Part shown: in pieces, positions 1 to 10,146 of the stretch | Layout: the number at the start of each line of letters is the position of its first letter | Numbering within the stretch: the first letter of the stretch is position 1 | Assembly: GCF_027924405.1 (NCBI RefSeq) | Contig: NZ_AP026978.1 | Location: 1,860,001-1,924,000 of the forward strand | Source: Nocardia sputorum | GTDB taxonomy: Bacteria; Actinomycetota; Actinomycetes; Mycobacteriales; Mycobacteriaceae | DNA length: 64,000 nt | Direction: 5' to 3' | Made by a program: the position numbers and the translations under genes | Notes under the pieces: generated by a model | What the model saw: only the letters and a program-made list of their open reading frames with translations | Databases searched by the model: none | What the model was told of the DNA's origin: nothing

Positions 1-488
1 GGCTGATTGTCGTTGCTCGGGCAACCGATCGGGGCCCGACCCGAAGCGGTGGAGGTCAGTACCCTCCGTACCGCCGCGGCGGAGATGCAACGCTGCACGG
101 GTTTCGGGTGCGGCATCGTCGGTCTACGCCTCTCCTGTGTCGGCGGACAGACCGGTGGCCTCGCTACCGAAGGAGTCATCGAACTGGCGGTCGGAGGTAC
201 GGCTGGTCATCGATCGTCAACTTTCGCGGGTACGAAGCACTGATGACCGTCCCACCGGTCGGCTACCGGGGATCGGTGTGTGCCTACGAGATTGACGCGA
301 CACCGCGGAGGGCACGAGTGTTGCGCTCAGCTCGAGCGCAACACCAACGAGGGTTATGGCTCTACTCCGCGCAGTGCCGAATCCGTGATCGATTGAAGGT
401 GTATGAGTCCCCAGGCCGGCCGACACCGCATCTCGACCCGACAGCGACCGCCCTGAAGCGGCCGCTGCGGCGAGGCGATGTAGATCAC
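1..488. other. Left-edge stretch without a supported gene
   Basis: No reading frame here has a convincing ribosome binding site, recognisable domain or family-like composition. The open frames are arginine/proline-rich translations typical of GC-rich non-coding DNA. It lies beyond the 3' end of a small secreted-protein gene. I see no RNA gene or repeat in it. Confidence 0.5.
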
Positions 489-716
489 TCAGTGGTCGGA
501 AAGGTAGATCACCCATTCCCCGCCTTCGTGAACGCACTTATAGTTGCGGACCCAGGCAGTATGCTGCAGCGAGTATTGTCCCCAGCCGTGGCAATCGTTC
601 TCGGATTTGAAACCGGGAAACCTGGTGGGGTCATCCGCTAGGGCAGTCCCGGTGGTGCTCGCAAAAATGCCGGCGAGTGCAATGGTGACCCCGGCTGCGC
701 TCTTTAAAAATTTCAT
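489..716 (-). CDS. Small secreted protein of unknown function
   Basis: A 75-residue product. Residues 1-27 look like a Sec signal peptide: KFLK at the amino end, a hydrophobic core (GVTIALAGIFA), then an ALA|DD cleavage site. The mature part is only about 48 residues, rich in aromatic residues, His and Gly, with exactly two cysteines that could form one disulphide. A GGGGAC stretch precedes the ATG. A longer frame exists upstream, but the start at the signal peptide is the sensible one. It lies downstream of gluD in the same direction, about 295 bases away, so it is probably a separate unit. No family recognised; similar small Cys-pair exported proteins are common in Nocardia. Confidence 0.6.
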   Translation of the reverse strand: MKFLKSAAGVTIALAGIFASTTGTALADDPTRFPGFKSENDCHGWGQYSLQHTAWVRNYKCVHEGGEWVIYLSDH

Positions 717-1011
717 ATTCAGTCCCCGATGTGAACGTGTCGGTCGTGTGAAAAAGGAGAGAGTGCTACCCGCACTCTGCCCATACGTTGCCGCTGCATC
801 GCTCGCCGGAACTCGACGCCGAATTTGCTTCTGCGACGATGCTGTCCAGCCATCGGACACTCATTCGCACACGGCCGGCGGAGCTGCGGGATGTGATCGC
901 TATCGGCTCGAATACGGAAATAGTTCGATCGTGTTCGGTCCCCCCGCCCCCGGTTTGTATCGAACAAATCTCAACACGTAACGCCGCGGAGTGTCAAGAG
1001 AATCAAGGCAT

Positions 1012-1905
1012 TCAGCGTGTCTTGGTCAGATCCATACCGGGGGCCGCATCGGTGATGATGGAGGACGCGGCGACGACGGTTCTACCGCGCTTGCGTGTGC
1101 GTAGGCGGCGCTCCAAATAGGTGGCGAAGGTGGTGAGCGAGTAGTTGAGCGCGATCATGATGGCGGCGATGACGATCAGAGCCGGGATGACATTCTGTTC
1201 GGCGGCGCCGAGTTGCTGACCGGACCGAACGATTTCGGTGTAGGTGATCTGGTATCCGAGTGCCGAATCCTTCAAAGCGACGACCATCTGCGACACGAGG
1301 GCGGGCAGCATCGCGGTGATCGCCTGCGGTAGCAGGATGATCCGCATGAGCTGACCCTTGCGCAATCCCAGCGCGACGGCCGCTTCGGTCTGTCCCTTGG
1401 GTAGTGCGCGGATGCCCGAGCGCACGATCTCGGCGATCACCGAGCCGTTGTAGATCGTCAGCGCGGTCACTACCGCACCCAAGGCGAGCTGGTCGGACGG
1501 GAACACTTTGTAGTCGGCGTACACCGAGAAGAGGAAGATCATCAGGATGAGCACCGGGATGGCCCGGGCGAATTCGACGATCGTGCCCGCCGCCACGCGG
1601 ACGGCCCGATGATCGGACAACCGGAGTACGCCGAAGATCATCCCTATTACCAAGGCGAAGACGATCGACAGAACGGCGGCGACGACGGTGCCGCGCAAAC
1701 CGGGCAGCAGGTAGGTGTTCCACACCTCCTGCTCCACGAATGGCTTCCACTTCTCGGCCTCGAACTGACCCTTGTCGGCGAAGCCTCGGTAGACGAACCA
1801 TCCGACGGCGACGATCGCGGCGACGAACACCACCGAGTAGATGTTGTTGCGCAGCCGCGCCTTCGGCCCGGGAGCATCGAATAGGACGGACGCACCAGAA
1901 CTCAT
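1012..1905 (-). CDS. gluD: Glutamate ABC transporter permease GluD
   Basis: A 297-residue inner-membrane permease of the polar amino acid (His/Glu/Gln) ABC family. An N-terminal membrane segment near residues 24-42 is followed by the transport core. The EAA-like cytoplasmic loop is visible near residues 190-215 (EAAVALGLRKGQLMRIILLP), where the ATPase docks. It is the last gene of gluABCD; its ATG overlaps the TGA of gluC (ATGA), so translation is probably coupled. With GluC it forms the channel for the GluB-bound substrate. The polar C-terminal tail of about 40 residues is longer than in many homologues. Substrate is inferred from operon architecture, which resembles corynebacterial gluABCD. 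Confidence 0.88.
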   Translation of the reverse strand: MSSGASVLFDAPGPKARLRNNIYSVVFVAAIVAVGWFVYRGFADKGQFEAEKWKPFVEQEVWNTYLLPGLRGTVVAAVLSIVFALVIGMIFGVLRLSDHRAVRVAAGTIVEFARAIPVLILMIFLFSVYADYKVFPSDQLALGAVVTALTIYNGSVIAEIVRSGIRALPKGQTEAAVALGLRKGQLMRIILLPQAITAMLPALVSQMVVALKDSALGYQITYTEIVRSGQQLGAAEQNVIPALIVIAAIMIALNYSLTTFATYLERRLRTRKRGRTVVAASSIITDAAPGMDLTKTR

Positions 1906-2582
1906 CGGGCCACCTCGAAGCGCTTGGCCAGCCAGCCGAACAGCAGGCCCATGGGCAGGGTCAGGATCACGAAGCCGAGGGCGAAGATGGCGCCGATCTG
2001 CAGCGGTGCGGCTTCGGTTTCGTTCATGCCCGCCATCAGCAGCGCGGCCTCGGCCACGCCGATCGCGGAGGCGATGGTGGAATTCTTCGTCAGCGCGATC
2101 AGCACGCTACCCAGGGGGGCGATGACCGCGCGAAAGGCTTGCGGCAGCACGATGAGGCGCAGATTCTGGCCGAACGTGAGGCCGAGCGAGCGACCCGCCT
2201 CCGACTGCCCGAGCGGCACCGTGTTGATTCCGGCGCGCAGTGATTCGCAGACGAACGCCGCGGTGTACACGCTGAGTCCGACGAGTGCCCAGCGGAAATT
2301 GTTCTCGGCGATGTCGTCCCTGCCACCAGAGGCCAGCTTGAGCCCGAGCGTGGTGCTCAATCCGAGCGAGCAAAAGACGATGATCAGCGTCAGTGGCGTG
2401 TTGCGGAAGATGGTCACGTAGGCGGCGCCGATCCAGCGTGCCACCGGTATCGGCGATACCCGCATCGCGGCCACCACGGTGCCCAGGACGAGCGCACCGA
2501 TCGCCGACACCACGGTCAGCTTGATGGTCACCCAGAATGCGTCCAGCAACTGGGATTGATAATCCGAGATCAACTCGAACAC
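1902..2582 (-). CDS. gluC: Glutamate ABC transporter permease GluC
   Basis: A 226-residue membrane permease, partner of GluD. Several hydrophobic segments and the EAA loop (GQSEAGRSLGLTFGQNLRLIVLPQA) are characteristic of the His/Glu/Gln permease family. The start codon is GTG, preceded by an AAGGAAAGGGA stretch. It follows gluB across a gap of about 90 bases that contains a strong hairpin, which may lower expression of the permeases relative to the binding protein. Its stop overlaps the gluD start. Substrate assignment rests on the operon and its position beside miaB, as in corynebacteria. Confidence 0.88.
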   Translation of the reverse strand: MFELISDYQSQLLDAFWVTIKLTVVSAIGALVLGTVVAAMRVSPIPVARWIGAAYVTIFRNTPLTLIIVFCSLGLSTTLGLKLASGGRDDIAENNFRWALVGLSVYTAAFVCESLRAGINTVPLGQSEAGRSLGLTFGQNLRLIVLPQAFRAVIAPLGSVLIALTKNSTIASAIGVAEAALLMAGMNETEAAPLQIGAIFALGFVILTLPMGLLFGWLAKRFEVAR

Positions 2583-2613
2583 AGTGGACGCGTCCCTTTC
2601 CTTCTCGAGGGGA

Positions 2614-2637
2614 GGGTCTGCCGCCGCGGCGGGACCC
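2614..2637 (-). promoter_or_regulatory. Intercistronic hairpin between gluB and gluC
   Basis: GGGTC-TG-CCGCCG followed immediately by CGGCGG-GACCC, a near-perfect inverted repeat with a two-base bulge. It lies in the only sizeable gap inside the glu operon. Such hairpins after binding-protein genes commonly stabilise the upstream message or partly terminate transcription, giving more binding protein than permease. There is no U-tract, so full termination is unlikely. Confidence 0.5.
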
Positions 2638-2671
2638 CGGTCCGTCCGGAATCCAGCCGCGGCACGCCGAC

Positions 2672-3514
2672 TCAGTACCGTTCCACCTGTGGCGGCGCCG
2701 GGATCTGATAGCCGGTGGCGGCGAAGTTCTTCTCCAGCGCCGACTTCCAGGCCCCGCTCTGGATCATCGATTCGATCGCGTCGTTGATCTGGTCCCGGGT
2801 CTGCTGATCGCCCTTCTTCACCCCGATGCCGTACTTCTCGGTGGTGAACGGCTGCCCCACCACCTTCAGCGCGTCGGGGGCCTGGGCGGCGAAACCACGC
2901 AGAATGACGTCGTCGGTGGTGACCGCGTCCACGTCGCCGGCTTTCAAAGCCTCAACGCACAACGAGTACGTGTCGTATTCCTGCAGCTGGACATCCTTGG
3001 CGTACTTCTCCTTCACGTTCTGCGCGGGAGTGGAGTTCTTCACCGAGCACAGCTTCTTGTTGCCGTTCAGCGATTCCACGCCGGTGATGTCGGTGTTGCC
3101 GCTCTTGACGAGCAGGGACTGGCCGGTGATGAAGTACGGGCCGGCGAAGTCCACCTTCTCCTTGCGCTTGTCGGTGATGGAATAGGTCGCGACGATGAAG
3201 TCGACCTGCCCGTTCTCGATCAGCGTCTCCCGCTGCGGCGACGGCGCCTCCTTGAACGTCACCTTGTCCTGCTGCACACCCAGCTTCTCGGCGACGTAGC
3301 GGGCGACGTCGACATCGAAGCCGCTGTAGGACCCGTCCTTGGTCCGCAGGCCCAGGCCCGGCTGGTCGAATTTGATGCCGACGGTGAGCTTGCCGTCCTT
3401 GGCGTGGTCGAGGGCGGACTTGTCGTCGCCGCCGCCGCACGCGGTGGCGGTCGCGGCGGCGAGTGTCAGGGCGATCGCTCCGACACCGATGCGCAGAGCG
3501 CGATTGATCCTCAT
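2672..3514 (-). CDS. gluB: Glutamate-binding lipoprotein GluB
   Basis: A 280-residue extracytoplasmic solute-binding protein, family 3. Residues 1-25 form a lipoprotein signal peptide ending in the lipobox ATAC|GG, so the mature protein should be lipid-anchored through Cys. The body has the family signature near DGSYSGFDVDVARYVAEKLG and a downstream KVDFAGPYF segment. The start is chosen at the ATG heading the signal peptide, with AGAAGGA a few bases upstream; the open frame continues further upstream only as an antisense shadow of gluA. It delivers substrate to GluC/GluD. Specificity for glutamate is inferred from gene order. Confidence 0.88.
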   Translation of the reverse strand: MRINRALRIGVGAIALTLAAATATACGGGDDKSALDHAKDGKLTVGIKFDQPGLGLRTKDGSYSGFDVDVARYVAEKLGVQQDKVTFKEAPSPQRETLIENGQVDFIVATYSITDKRKEKVDFAGPYFITGQSLLVKSGNTDITGVESLNGNKKLCSVKNSTPAQNVKEKYAKDVQLQEYDTYSLCVEALKAGDVDAVTTDDVILRGFAAQAPDALKVVGQPFTTEKYGIGVKKGDQQTRDQINDAIESMIQSGAWKSALEKNFAATGYQIPAPPQVERY

Positions 3515-3564
3515 CGAGTTCCTTCTCCCTATCCGTGGGTGTGCTGGCCGCTGTGTCCGGCAGG

Positions 3565-4380
3565 TCAGTGGCTCAAGATCTTGCCCAGGAAGTCCTTCGC
3601 GCGCTCGGACTTCGGCGCGGTGAAGAAGGCGTCCGGCGGCGCGTCCTCCACCACTTGGCCGTCGGCCATGAACAGCACCCGATTCCCCGCGCGGCGCGCG
3701 AAGCCCATCTCGTGGGTGACGACCAGCATCGTCATCCCGTCCTTGGCCAGCGAGACCATCACTTCGAGCACCTCGTTGACCATCTCCGGGTCCAGCGCGG
3801 AGGTCGGCTCGTCGAACAGCATCACCTTCGGGCTCATCGCCAGCGCCCTGGCGATGGCGACGCGCTGCTGCTGGCCGCCGGACAGCTGCGCCGGGTACTT
3901 GTCGGCCTGATCGGCGATGCCCACCCGGTCGAGCAGTTCCATCGCGCGGGCGCGGGCGGCGTCCTTCTTGACTTTGCGGACCTTGACCGGCGCGAGCATG
4001 ACGTTCTCGACGATCGTCTTGTGCGCGAACAGGTTGAAGGATTGGAAGACCATGCCGACGTCGGCGCGCAGGGCGGCCAGTGCGCGGCCCTCGGCGGGCA
4101 GCGGGACGCCGTCGATGGCGATGTCGCCGGAGTCGATCGGCTCCAACCGGTTGATGGTGCGGCACAGTGTCGACTTCCCGGAGCCCGAGGGGCCCAGCAC
4201 GATGACGACCTGCCCTTTGGGCACCTCGAGGTTGATGTCCTTGAGTACGTGGAGGTCGCCGAAGTGCTTGTCCACTTCGCGCATCAAGATCATCGGCGGT
4301 CCGCTTGTGGCGGCGCTGACGGCCCCGGCAGAGGCGTCCCCGGTCGTCGCGGGCGCGGCGTCGTCGTCGGTCATGGTCAT
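3565..4380 (-). CDS. gluA: Glutamate ABC transporter ATP-binding protein GluA
   Basis: A 271-residue ATPase. It has Walker A (GPSGSGKST), the ABC signature (LSGGQQQR), Walker B (VMLFDEPTS) and the H-loop (VVTHEMG). About 35 Asp/Ala/Thr-rich residues precede the first strand, so the true start may be the ATG at 4380, the ATG at 4374, or further in. AAGG just upstream favours 4380. It is the first gene of gluABCD and drives uptake through GluC/GluD. It is divergent from miaB, so the 172-base gap holds promoters for both. Confidence 0.9.
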   Translation of the reverse strand: MTMTDDDAAPATTGDASAGAVSAATSGPPMILMREVDKHFGDLHVLKDINLEVPKGQVVIVLGPSGSGKSTLCRTINRLEPIDSGDIAIDGVPLPAEGRALAALRADVGMVFQSFNLFAHKTIVENVMLAPVKVRKVKKDAARARAMELLDRVGIADQADKYPAQLSGGQQQRVAIARALAMSPKVMLFDEPTSALDPEMVNEVLEVMVSLAKDGMTMLVVTHEMGFARRAGNRVLFMADGQVVEDAPPDAFFTAPKSERAKDFLGKILSH

Positions 4381-4387
4381 GACCTTA

Positions 4388-4408
4388 GGCAAAAATCGGA
4401 AATTTGCC
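4388..4408. promoter_or_regulatory. Inverted repeat upstream of gluA
   Basis: GGCAAA-N9-TTTGCC, a 21-base dyad in an A/T-rich patch immediately upstream of the gluA start. It is well placed to be an operator or part of the glu promoter. The cognate regulator is unknown. Confidence 0.35.
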
Positions 4409-4552
4409 CGACTTTCCGCGACACACCGTCCCGCCGCGCCGATCGGACACTCGGGCGTAACCTCCCGGTTGCTCGGCCGTCGGCCGTAGACCGCCCGGAG
4501 CCTGCGCCGATGCCCGCGAAAGCCACCGTCGGCCGCCCCGTACCCTGGACGC

Positions 4553-6106
4553 GTGGATTCGATCGGACAGGCAGTGTTGGCTTCCGCTCCCGCCGAGGGC
4601 ACAGCACGCAGTTACGAGGTCCGCACCTTCGGTTGCCAGATGAACGTGCACGATTCCGAACGCTTGTCGGGCTTGCTGGAGGACGCGGGCTACGTGAAGG
4701 CCGCGCCCGGCGCGACGGCCGACCTCGTCGTCTTCAACACCTGCGCGGTGCGTGAGAACGCCGACAACAAGCTCTACGGCACCCTCGGGCATCTGGCGCC
4801 GGTCAAGGCGAGCCATCCGGGCATGCAGATCGCCGTCGGCGGCTGCCTGGCGCAGAAGGACCGCGACGTCGTGGTGCGCAAGGCGCCGTGGGTGGACGTG
4901 GTCTTCGGCACGCACAACATCGGCTCGCTGCCCGTGCTGTTGGAGCGGGCGCGGCACAACCGGGAAGCCCAGGTGGAGATCCTGGAGTCGCTGGAGGCGT
5001 TCCCGTCCACGCTGCCCGCCAAGCGCGAGTCCGCCTATGCGGGCTGGGTCTCCATCTCGGTCGGCTGCAACAACACCTGCACCTTCTGCATCGTTCCGGC
5101 CCTGCGTGGCAAGGAGGTCGACCGCCGCCCCGGCGACGTGCTCGCCGAGGTACAGGCGCTGGTGGACCAAGGCGTGCTCGAGGTGACGCTGCTCGGCCAG
5201 AACGTGAACTCCTACGGCGCCTCCTTCGCCGACCCGAGCGAGCCGCGCGACCGCGGCGCGTTCGCCAAGCTGTTGCGCGCGTGCGGACGCATCGACGGCT
5301 TGGAGCGGGTCCGCTTCACCTCGCCGCACCCGGCCGAGTTCACCGACGACGTGATCGAGGCGATGGCCGAGACCCCGAACATCTGCCCGCAGCTGCACAT
5401 GCCGCTGCAGTCGGGTTCGGATCGGGTGCTCAAGGCGATGCGCCGCTCTTACCGTAAGGCCCGCTACCTCGGCATCATCGACAAAGTGCGCGCCGCGATG
5501 CCGCACGCCGCGATCACCACCGACATCATCGTGGGCTTCCCGGGCGAGACCGAGGAGGACTTCCAGGACACCCTGGACGTGGTCCGGCAGGCGCGGTTCA
5601 CCAGCGCGTACACCTTCCAGTACTCCAAGCGGCCCGGAACGCCCGCCGCCGGCATGCCCGATCAGCTGCCCAAGGCCGTCGTCCAGGAGCGCTACGACCG
5701 GCTCATCGCGCTGCAGGAGGAGATCTCCTTGGCCGCCAACCGGGAGCTGATCGGCACCGAGGTGCAGTTGCTGGTAGCCGAGGGCGCGGGCAAGAAGAAC
5801 GCCGCGACCGCGCGCATGAGCGGCCGCGCCCGCGACGGCAGGCTGGTGCACTTCCGCCCGGGCGGCACCGCCGAGCCGATCCGCCCCGGTGACCTGGTCA
5901 CCGTGGACATCACGGCCGCGGCGCCGCACCACTTGGTCGCCGACGCCGCGATCAAGACCCATCGCCGCACCCGTGCCGGTGACGCGCACGAACGCGGTGT
6001 CACGCCGAAGACCGCTCCGATCGGCGTCGGTCTGGGGCTGCCGCGCATCGGCGCGCCCGTCCCGGAACCGGCCGCCGCCGGCTGCTCCACCGGCTGCGGC
6101 GCATGA
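4553..6106 (+). CDS. miaB: tRNA-2-methylthio-N6-dimethylallyladenosine synthase MiaB
   Basis: A 517-residue radical SAM methylthiotransferase that adds the 2-methylthio group to i6A37 of tRNAs. The N-terminal UPF0004 domain (about residues 20-150) has TFGCQMN and the other cluster-binding cysteines. The radical SAM motif is CNNTCTFC, with the family segment [10 protein letters not shown] after it. A TRAM domain follows near residues 390-465. A Gly/Pro/Cys tail at the end (CSTGCGA) extends beyond the usual length. The start is GTG. The stop overlaps the next gene by 4 bases. Its substrate is made by MiaA, encoded a few genes downstream. Confidence 0.95.
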   Translation: MDSIGQAVLASAPAEGTARSYEVRTFGCQMNVHDSERLSGLLEDAGYVKAAPGATADLVVFNTCAVRENADNKLYGTLGHLAPVKASHPGMQIAVGGCLAQKDRDVVVRKAPWVDVVFGTHNIGSLPVLLERARHNREAQVEILESLEAFPSTLPAKRESAYAGWVSISVGCNNTCTFCIVPALRGKEVDRRPGDVLAEVQALVDQGVLEVTLLGQNVNSYGASFADPSEPRDRGAFAKLLRACGRIDGLERVRFTSPHPAEFTDDVIEAMAETPNICPQLHMPLQSGSDRVLKAMRRSYRKARYLGIIDKVRAAMPHAAITTDIIVGFPGETEEDFQDTLDVVRQARFTSAYTFQYSKRPGTPAAGMPDQLPKAVVQERYDRLIALQEEISLAANRELIGTEVQLLVAEGAGKKNAATARMSGRARDGRLVHFRPGGTAEPIRPGDLVTVDITAAAPHHLVADAAIKTHRRTRAGDAHERGVTPKTAPIGVGLGLPRIGAPVPEPAAAGCSTGCGA

Positions 6107-6828
6107 CCACGCGCCCGGACGACAACGACGACGCCGCCGGCGGCGCCGAAGCTGCCGCGTCCGGCGACGACGAGCGCCGCGCGTCCGCGGCGACCCCGGG
6201 GCACGAGCCCGCGAGCCCCGCTGGCGACGAACGAAACGAGGACTCAGTGAGCTCGGTCGAGAGCACCGGCGATTTCGAGCAGTTCCGCGACGATCTGGAC
6301 GCCGTCGAGCGCAGGATCGCCGGTGAGATCGATCCCGGCGTCCGCGCCATGGTCGTGGCCGGCGCGGTGTTCCTGTTGCTGGCGTCGCTGGTCCTGCCGC
6401 ACGCGGGCGCGGCGCGCGGCTTCGACGTGCTGTTGAACACCGACGTCGCGCGGGCCGAGCACATCGGACTGCCCTCGCGGGTCTTCGTCTGGTTCCTCGT
6501 GGTCTTCGGCATCGGGTTCTCGATGCTGGCGCTGATGACCCGCCGCTGGGTGCTGGCCTGGATCGCGGTCGCGGGCAGCGCTGTGGCGAGCGTGTTCGGC
6601 GTGCTCTCGATCTGGCACCGCCAGACGCCCGGGGTCGGCAACTACATCGGCGCGGGCCCCGGTATCGGGCTGATCCTGGGCGCCATCGTCACCGTCGTGC
6701 TCACCTTCCACTGGATCCGCGTGGTGTGGAGCCGCACCGCGCTGCATTTGGCCGCTGAGGAGCAGCGCCGCAACGCCGCGACGGCCGCCGAGGAACGCGA
6801 CCGCCGCCGCCTCATGGGCGATTCCTGA
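6103..6828 (+). CDS. Rv2732c-like conserved membrane protein
   Basis: A 241-residue protein with an acidic, disordered-looking N-terminal region of roughly 75 residues (D/E/A-rich). About four membrane segments follow (near 86-103, 125-148, 153-170 and 185-205), and the C-terminal tail is charged and coiled-coil-like. It starts at ATG overlapping the miaB stop (ATGA), implying co-translation. The same neighbour occurs after miaB in mycobacteria. No biochemical function is known; it may be a later start within the acidic region, because a GTG lies at 6247. Confidence 0.75.
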   Translation: MTTRPDDNDDAAGGAEAAASGDDERRASAATPGHEPASPAGDERNEDSVSSVESTGDFEQFRDDLDAVERRIAGEIDPGVRAMVVAGAVFLLLASLVLPHAGAARGFDVLLNTDVARAEHIGLPSRVFVWFLVVFGIGFSMLALMTRRWVLAWIAVAGSAVASVFGVLSIWHRQTPGVGNYIGAGPGIGLILGAIVTVVLTFHWIRVVWSRTALHLAAEEQRRNAATAAEERDRRRLMGDS

Positions 6829-6831
6829 TCG

Positions 6832-8208
6832 TCACCGGTTGCTGACGGCGCCTTCGGCGGCCTCGGCCCACTCCCGCCACTGTTTGGCCTGCTCCAGCGC
6901 TTTCTCGGCATCGCGGGCATTGCCCGCGGCCTGCGCTTTCGCGGCCTGCTCCTCGAACTGCGCCACGCGTTCCCGGAACTGCGCGGCACGCGCCATCGCC
7001 TCCGGATCGGTGCGCCGCCATTGCGCGTCCACGGCATCGCGCACGCGCTTCTCGATCGCGCGCAGCTTTCCTTCCAGTTCCTGCATGCGCTCGCGCGGCA
7101 CCTTGCCGATGGCGTCCCACTTGTCCTGGAGTTCGCGCAGTGCGCTGCGGGCCGTTTCCAGATCGGCGGACGGATCGATGAAGGCGTAGGCGCTCAGCAG
7201 TTCCTCTTTGGCGGCCGCGTTCTGCTCGAACTCGGCGTCGCGCTCGGAGACGGCGGCGTTGCGGGCGGCGAAGAAGACGTCCTGCGCGCTCTTGAAGCGC
7301 CGCCACAGCGCCTCGTCGGCCTCCCGCGGCGCGCGGCCCGCGGCCTTCCACTCGGCGAGCAGGTCGCGGAAGACGCTCGCGGTGGCCACCCACTCGGTGG
7401 AACCGGACAGCTCCTCGGCCTGTACGCACAGCTCTTCCTTGCGCGCTTTCGCGGCGGCGCGTTCCCGGTCCAGCTCGGCGAAGTGCGCGCCGCGGCGGCG
7501 GTTGAACGCCTCGCGCGCTTTGGAGTAGCGCTTCCACAGCGCGTCGTCGACCTTGCGGTCCACGCCGCGGATGGATTTCCACTCGTCGAGGATCTCGCGC
7601 AACCGATCACCCGCCGCCTTCCACTGGGTGGACTCGGCGGCGATCTTCTCCGCCTCGGCGGCCAGCGCCTCCTTGCGTTCGGTGTGCTCGTGCCGGGCGC
7701 GTTCCTTCTCTTCCTTCGCGTGCGCGGCGGCCTCTTCGGAATGCTCGGCGATGGCCTGCAGGCGCCGGGCCAGGCCCTCGATGTCACCGATGACGGCGGC
7801 GGTCGGCAACGACTCGGCCAGCGCCGTCGCGGCGGCCTTGGTCTTGCGCGCGTCCGCCCCCGCGGCCAGCCTCGCTTCCAGCAGGGCGACCTCGGTGGCC
7901 AGATCGTCGAACCGGCGGCCGAAGTGCGCCAGGCCTTCCGCGGCGTCACCGGCCTGCCACGAGCCGACCTGTCGTTCGCCCTCGGCGGTCTTCACCCAGG
8001 CGGTGCCGTCCTCGTCGACCCGGCCCCACAGGCTCGGATCGGAGACGGTGGGCACGACGACGGGATGGGGATGCTGCTGGGCCGGGCCAGGGGCGGGTTT
8101 GACCGCGTGCGGCTTGGGCGGTTGAATCGAGCGGCCCGGTTTCGGAGCACCGGAAGAACGGGGCATCTTGCCGGGGCCGGCTTTCGCGGTTCCGTTGCTG
8201 TCGGTCAT
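6832..8208 (-). CDS. DUF349 coiled-coil protein
   Basis: A 458-residue protein. After a Pro/Lys-rich N-terminus of about 55 residues comes a conserved segment ([24 protein letters not shown]). It is followed by long helical coiled coil built of DUF349 repeats, recognisable by WKxxxR...LWxRF/Yxxxxx(A/V)F elements (for example [15 protein letters not shown] and [15 protein letters not shown]). It corresponds to mycobacterial Rv2731. The function is undefined; the domain is found in proteins linked to RNA/ribosome and stress functions in other bacteria. It is convergent with the membrane protein on its left, only 3 bases apart. Confidence 0.85.
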   Translation of the reverse strand: MTDSNGTAKAGPGKMPRSSGAPKPGRSIQPPKPHAVKPAPGPAQQHPHPVVVPTVSDPSLWGRVDEDGTAWVKTAEGERQVGSWQAGDAAEGLAHFGRRFDDLATEVALLEARLAAGADARKTKAAATALAESLPTAAVIGDIEGLARRLQAIAEHSEEAAAHAKEEKERARHEHTERKEALAAEAEKIAAESTQWKAAGDRLREILDEWKSIRGVDRKVDDALWKRYSKAREAFNRRRGAHFAELDRERAAAKARKEELCVQAEELSGSTEWVATASVFRDLLAEWKAAGRAPREADEALWRRFKSAQDVFFAARNAAVSERDAEFEQNAAAKEELLSAYAFIDPSADLETARSALRELQDKWDAIGKVPRERMQELEGKLRAIEKRVRDAVDAQWRRTDPEAMARAAQFRERVAQFEEQAAKAQAAGNARDAEKALEQAKQWREWAEAAEGAVSNR

Positions 8209-8308
8209 TTTTCCTCGTCCCTGCCGCGCGTCACGGCTGCCTGGTTACGCCCTAGCTCATCCCATTCAACCCGGTCCGAGCCCTTGTGACCATCGACCCA
8301 TGCCTTCC

Positions 8309-8363
8309 CGAGGAGGAATCCCGGGGGTTTCCAACCCCTGATGACCTGGGTTGTAGCTCCTCG
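8309..8363. promoter_or_regulatory. Possible structured RNA or leader element
   Basis: An outer 7-bp pairing CGAGGAG (8309-8315) / CTCCTCG (8357-8363) encloses an inner hairpin GGGGTT-TCC-AACCCC (8324-8338). It lies in the 241-base divergent gap between the DUF349 gene and the dioxygenase-like gene, so it could be in either leader. No named RNA family recognised. Confidence 0.3.
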
Positions 8364-8449
8364 AACACTATCAATCCCGGCGGTGTTTCCGGGAGAGACA
8401 CTCGAAGCCGGGCGGTACCGGTGGTCCCGGCAACGACTACGGTTACGAC

Positions 8450-9217
8450 GTGTTCTCCGTCGCCGCCCTCGTTCCGTCGCCGCCCGTGCTGGTCCCCGAG
8501 CTGTGCGGCGGCGTGGCGGACGAGGCGGGAACAGGCGATCCGGATCCGCGCGTGGTGCTGCGGTCCGCTGTGCTCGACGCCGTGCGCGCCGTCGCGGCCG
8601 CGGCGGACCACTGGACGGTGATCGGCGTCGGCGGCGCGGACGAGCGCACGTTCGGCCCGGAGACCGTCGGTACGTTCCGCGGCTTCGGCGCTGACGTGCG
8701 GGTCGGTCTTTCCGGTGCGGCGGTCACGGGAACCGGGCGGGCTGACGCCGACCTGCCATTGGCCGTGCTGATCGGCGGGTGGCTGCGCGGACAGGTCGCC
8801 CCCGGCGCGATCGCCGAGGCGCGCGTGGTGCCCGCGGACGCGACGCCGGGGCACTGCCGCGAGGCCGGGGCGAAGACGCGTGCCGTGCTGGACGGCGACG
8901 TCGCGCCGCGCGGTGTGCTCGTCGTCGCCGACGGCGCCGCGACGCTGTCCACCAAAGCGCCCGGCTACCTGGACGAACGGGCTCGTCCGGCGCAGGACCG
9001 CCTGGACCACGCTCTGTCCACCGGCGATCGCGCCGCGCTGTGGGCGCTCGATCCCGGCCTGTGCGATGAGCTGGGCATCGCGGGACGCGCCGCCTACCAG
9101 GTGCTGGCCGGGCTGTTCCGCGCCGACCCGCTGGTCGAGACGCGTTACCGCGACGCCCCGTTCGGGGTCGGCTACCACGTGAGCCTCTGGCGGCCCGCGG
9201 GAGACGATGCGCCGTGA
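8450..9217 (+). CDS. Class III extradiol dioxygenase-fold protein (Rv2728c-like)
   Basis: A 255-residue protein starting at GTG. The N-terminus ([18 protein letters not shown]) and the later segments [21 protein letters not shown] and [25 protein letters not shown] match the family that precedes miaA in mycobacteria and is placed in the LigB/class III dioxygenase superfamily. The typical metal-binding histidines of true dioxygenases are not obvious, so ring cleavage is doubtful. It overlaps miaA by 4 bases (GTGA), so the two are translationally coupled. Function unknown. Confidence 0.75.
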   Translation: MFSVAALVPSPPVLVPELCGGVADEAGTGDPDPRVVLRSAVLDAVRAVAAAADHWTVIGVGGADERTFGPETVGTFRGFGADVRVGLSGAAVTGTGRADADLPLAVLIGGWLRGQVAPGAIAEARVVPADATPGHCREAGAKTRAVLDGDVAPRGVLVVADGAATLSTKAPGYLDERARPAQDRLDHALSTGDRAALWALDPGLCDELGIAGRAAYQVLAGLFRADPLVETRYRDAPFGVGYHVSLWRPAGDDAP

Positions 9218-10146
9218 CAGACTCCGGCATCACGCCGATCGCGGTGGTCGGCCCGACTGCCACCGGCAAATCGGACCTCGCCCTCGAGCTGGCCGAACGG
9301 CTCGGCGGCGAGATCGTGAACATCGACGCCATGCAGCTGTATCGGGGCATGGACATCGGCACCGCCAAGCTGCCCGTCGAGCAGCGCCGGGGCATTCCGC
9401 ACCACCAACTCGACGTGCTCGACGTGACCGACACCGCGTCCGTCGCCGCCTATCAGGCGGCCGCCGCCGCGGACGTCGTCGCGATCATGCGGCGCGGCCG
9501 GGTGCCCGTCATCGTGGGCGGGTCGATGATGTACGTCCAGGCGCTGCTGGACCAGTGGGAGTTCCCGGCCACCGATCCGGCGGTCCGGGCGCGCTGGGAG
9601 GCGATGCTGGCCGAGGAGGGCGTCGCCGCCGTGCACGCGGCGCTGCGCGAGGCCGATCCGGTGGCCGCGGCCACCATTCTGCCCACCGACGGCCGCCGCA
9701 TGGTGCGCGCGCTCGAGGTCGTGGAACTCACCGGGCGGCCGTTCGCCGCCTCCGCGCCGACGATCGGGCAGCCGCGCTGGGGCACCGTCGTCATCGGCGT
9801 CGACCGGGAGACCGCGGCCTTGGACGCGCGAATCGAGCGCCGCACCGCCGCGATGTTCGAGGGCGGGCTGGTGGAGGAGGTGCGCGGCCTCATCGAGCGG
9901 GGGTTGCGTGAGGGCGTGACGGCCCGCCGCGCCATCGGCTACGCACAAGTCCTGGCTTATCTGGACAACGAATACGACCTGAACCACGCTCAGGAACGCA
10001 CCCTGATCGGCACCCGGCGCTACGTGCGCAGGCAACGCTCCTGGTTCCGGCGCGATCCTCGGGTGCGGTGGGTGGACGGCGCCGCCGCGGATCCGGCCGC
10101 GACGGCGCTGGCCCTGCTCGACGAGAAAGAACGGACCCCGCAGTGA
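9214..10146 (+). CDS. miaA: tRNA dimethylallyltransferase MiaA
   Basis: A 310-residue enzyme that transfers a dimethylallyl group to N6 of A37 in tRNAs reading UNN codons, supplying the substrate of MiaB. The P-loop [11 protein letters not shown] is at the N-terminus, followed by [30 protein letters not shown], and the C-terminal [15 protein letters not shown]. The start is GTG, overlapping the previous gene. The next gene starts 4 bases before its stop, giving a tightly packed three-gene run. Confidence 0.96.
   Translation: MTDSGITPIAVVGPTATGKSDLALELAERLGGEIVNIDAMQLYRGMDIGTAKLPVEQRRGIPHHQLDVLDVTDTASVAAYQAAAAADVVAIMRRGRVPVIVGGSMMYVQALLDQWEFPATDPAVRARWEAMLAEEGVAAVHAALREADPVAAATILPTDGRRMVRALEVVELTGRPFAASAPTIGQPRWGTVVIGVDRETAALDARIERRTAAMFEGGLVEEVRGLIERGLREGVTARRAIGYAQVLAYLDNEYDLNHAQERTLIGTRRYVRRQRSWFRRDPRVRWVDGAAADPAATALALLDEKERTPQ

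Noticed and set aside
8450..9217. True extradiol dioxygenase
   Set aside because: The fold assignment is by family, but conserved metal-binding histidines are not evident, so catalytic activity is not claimed.
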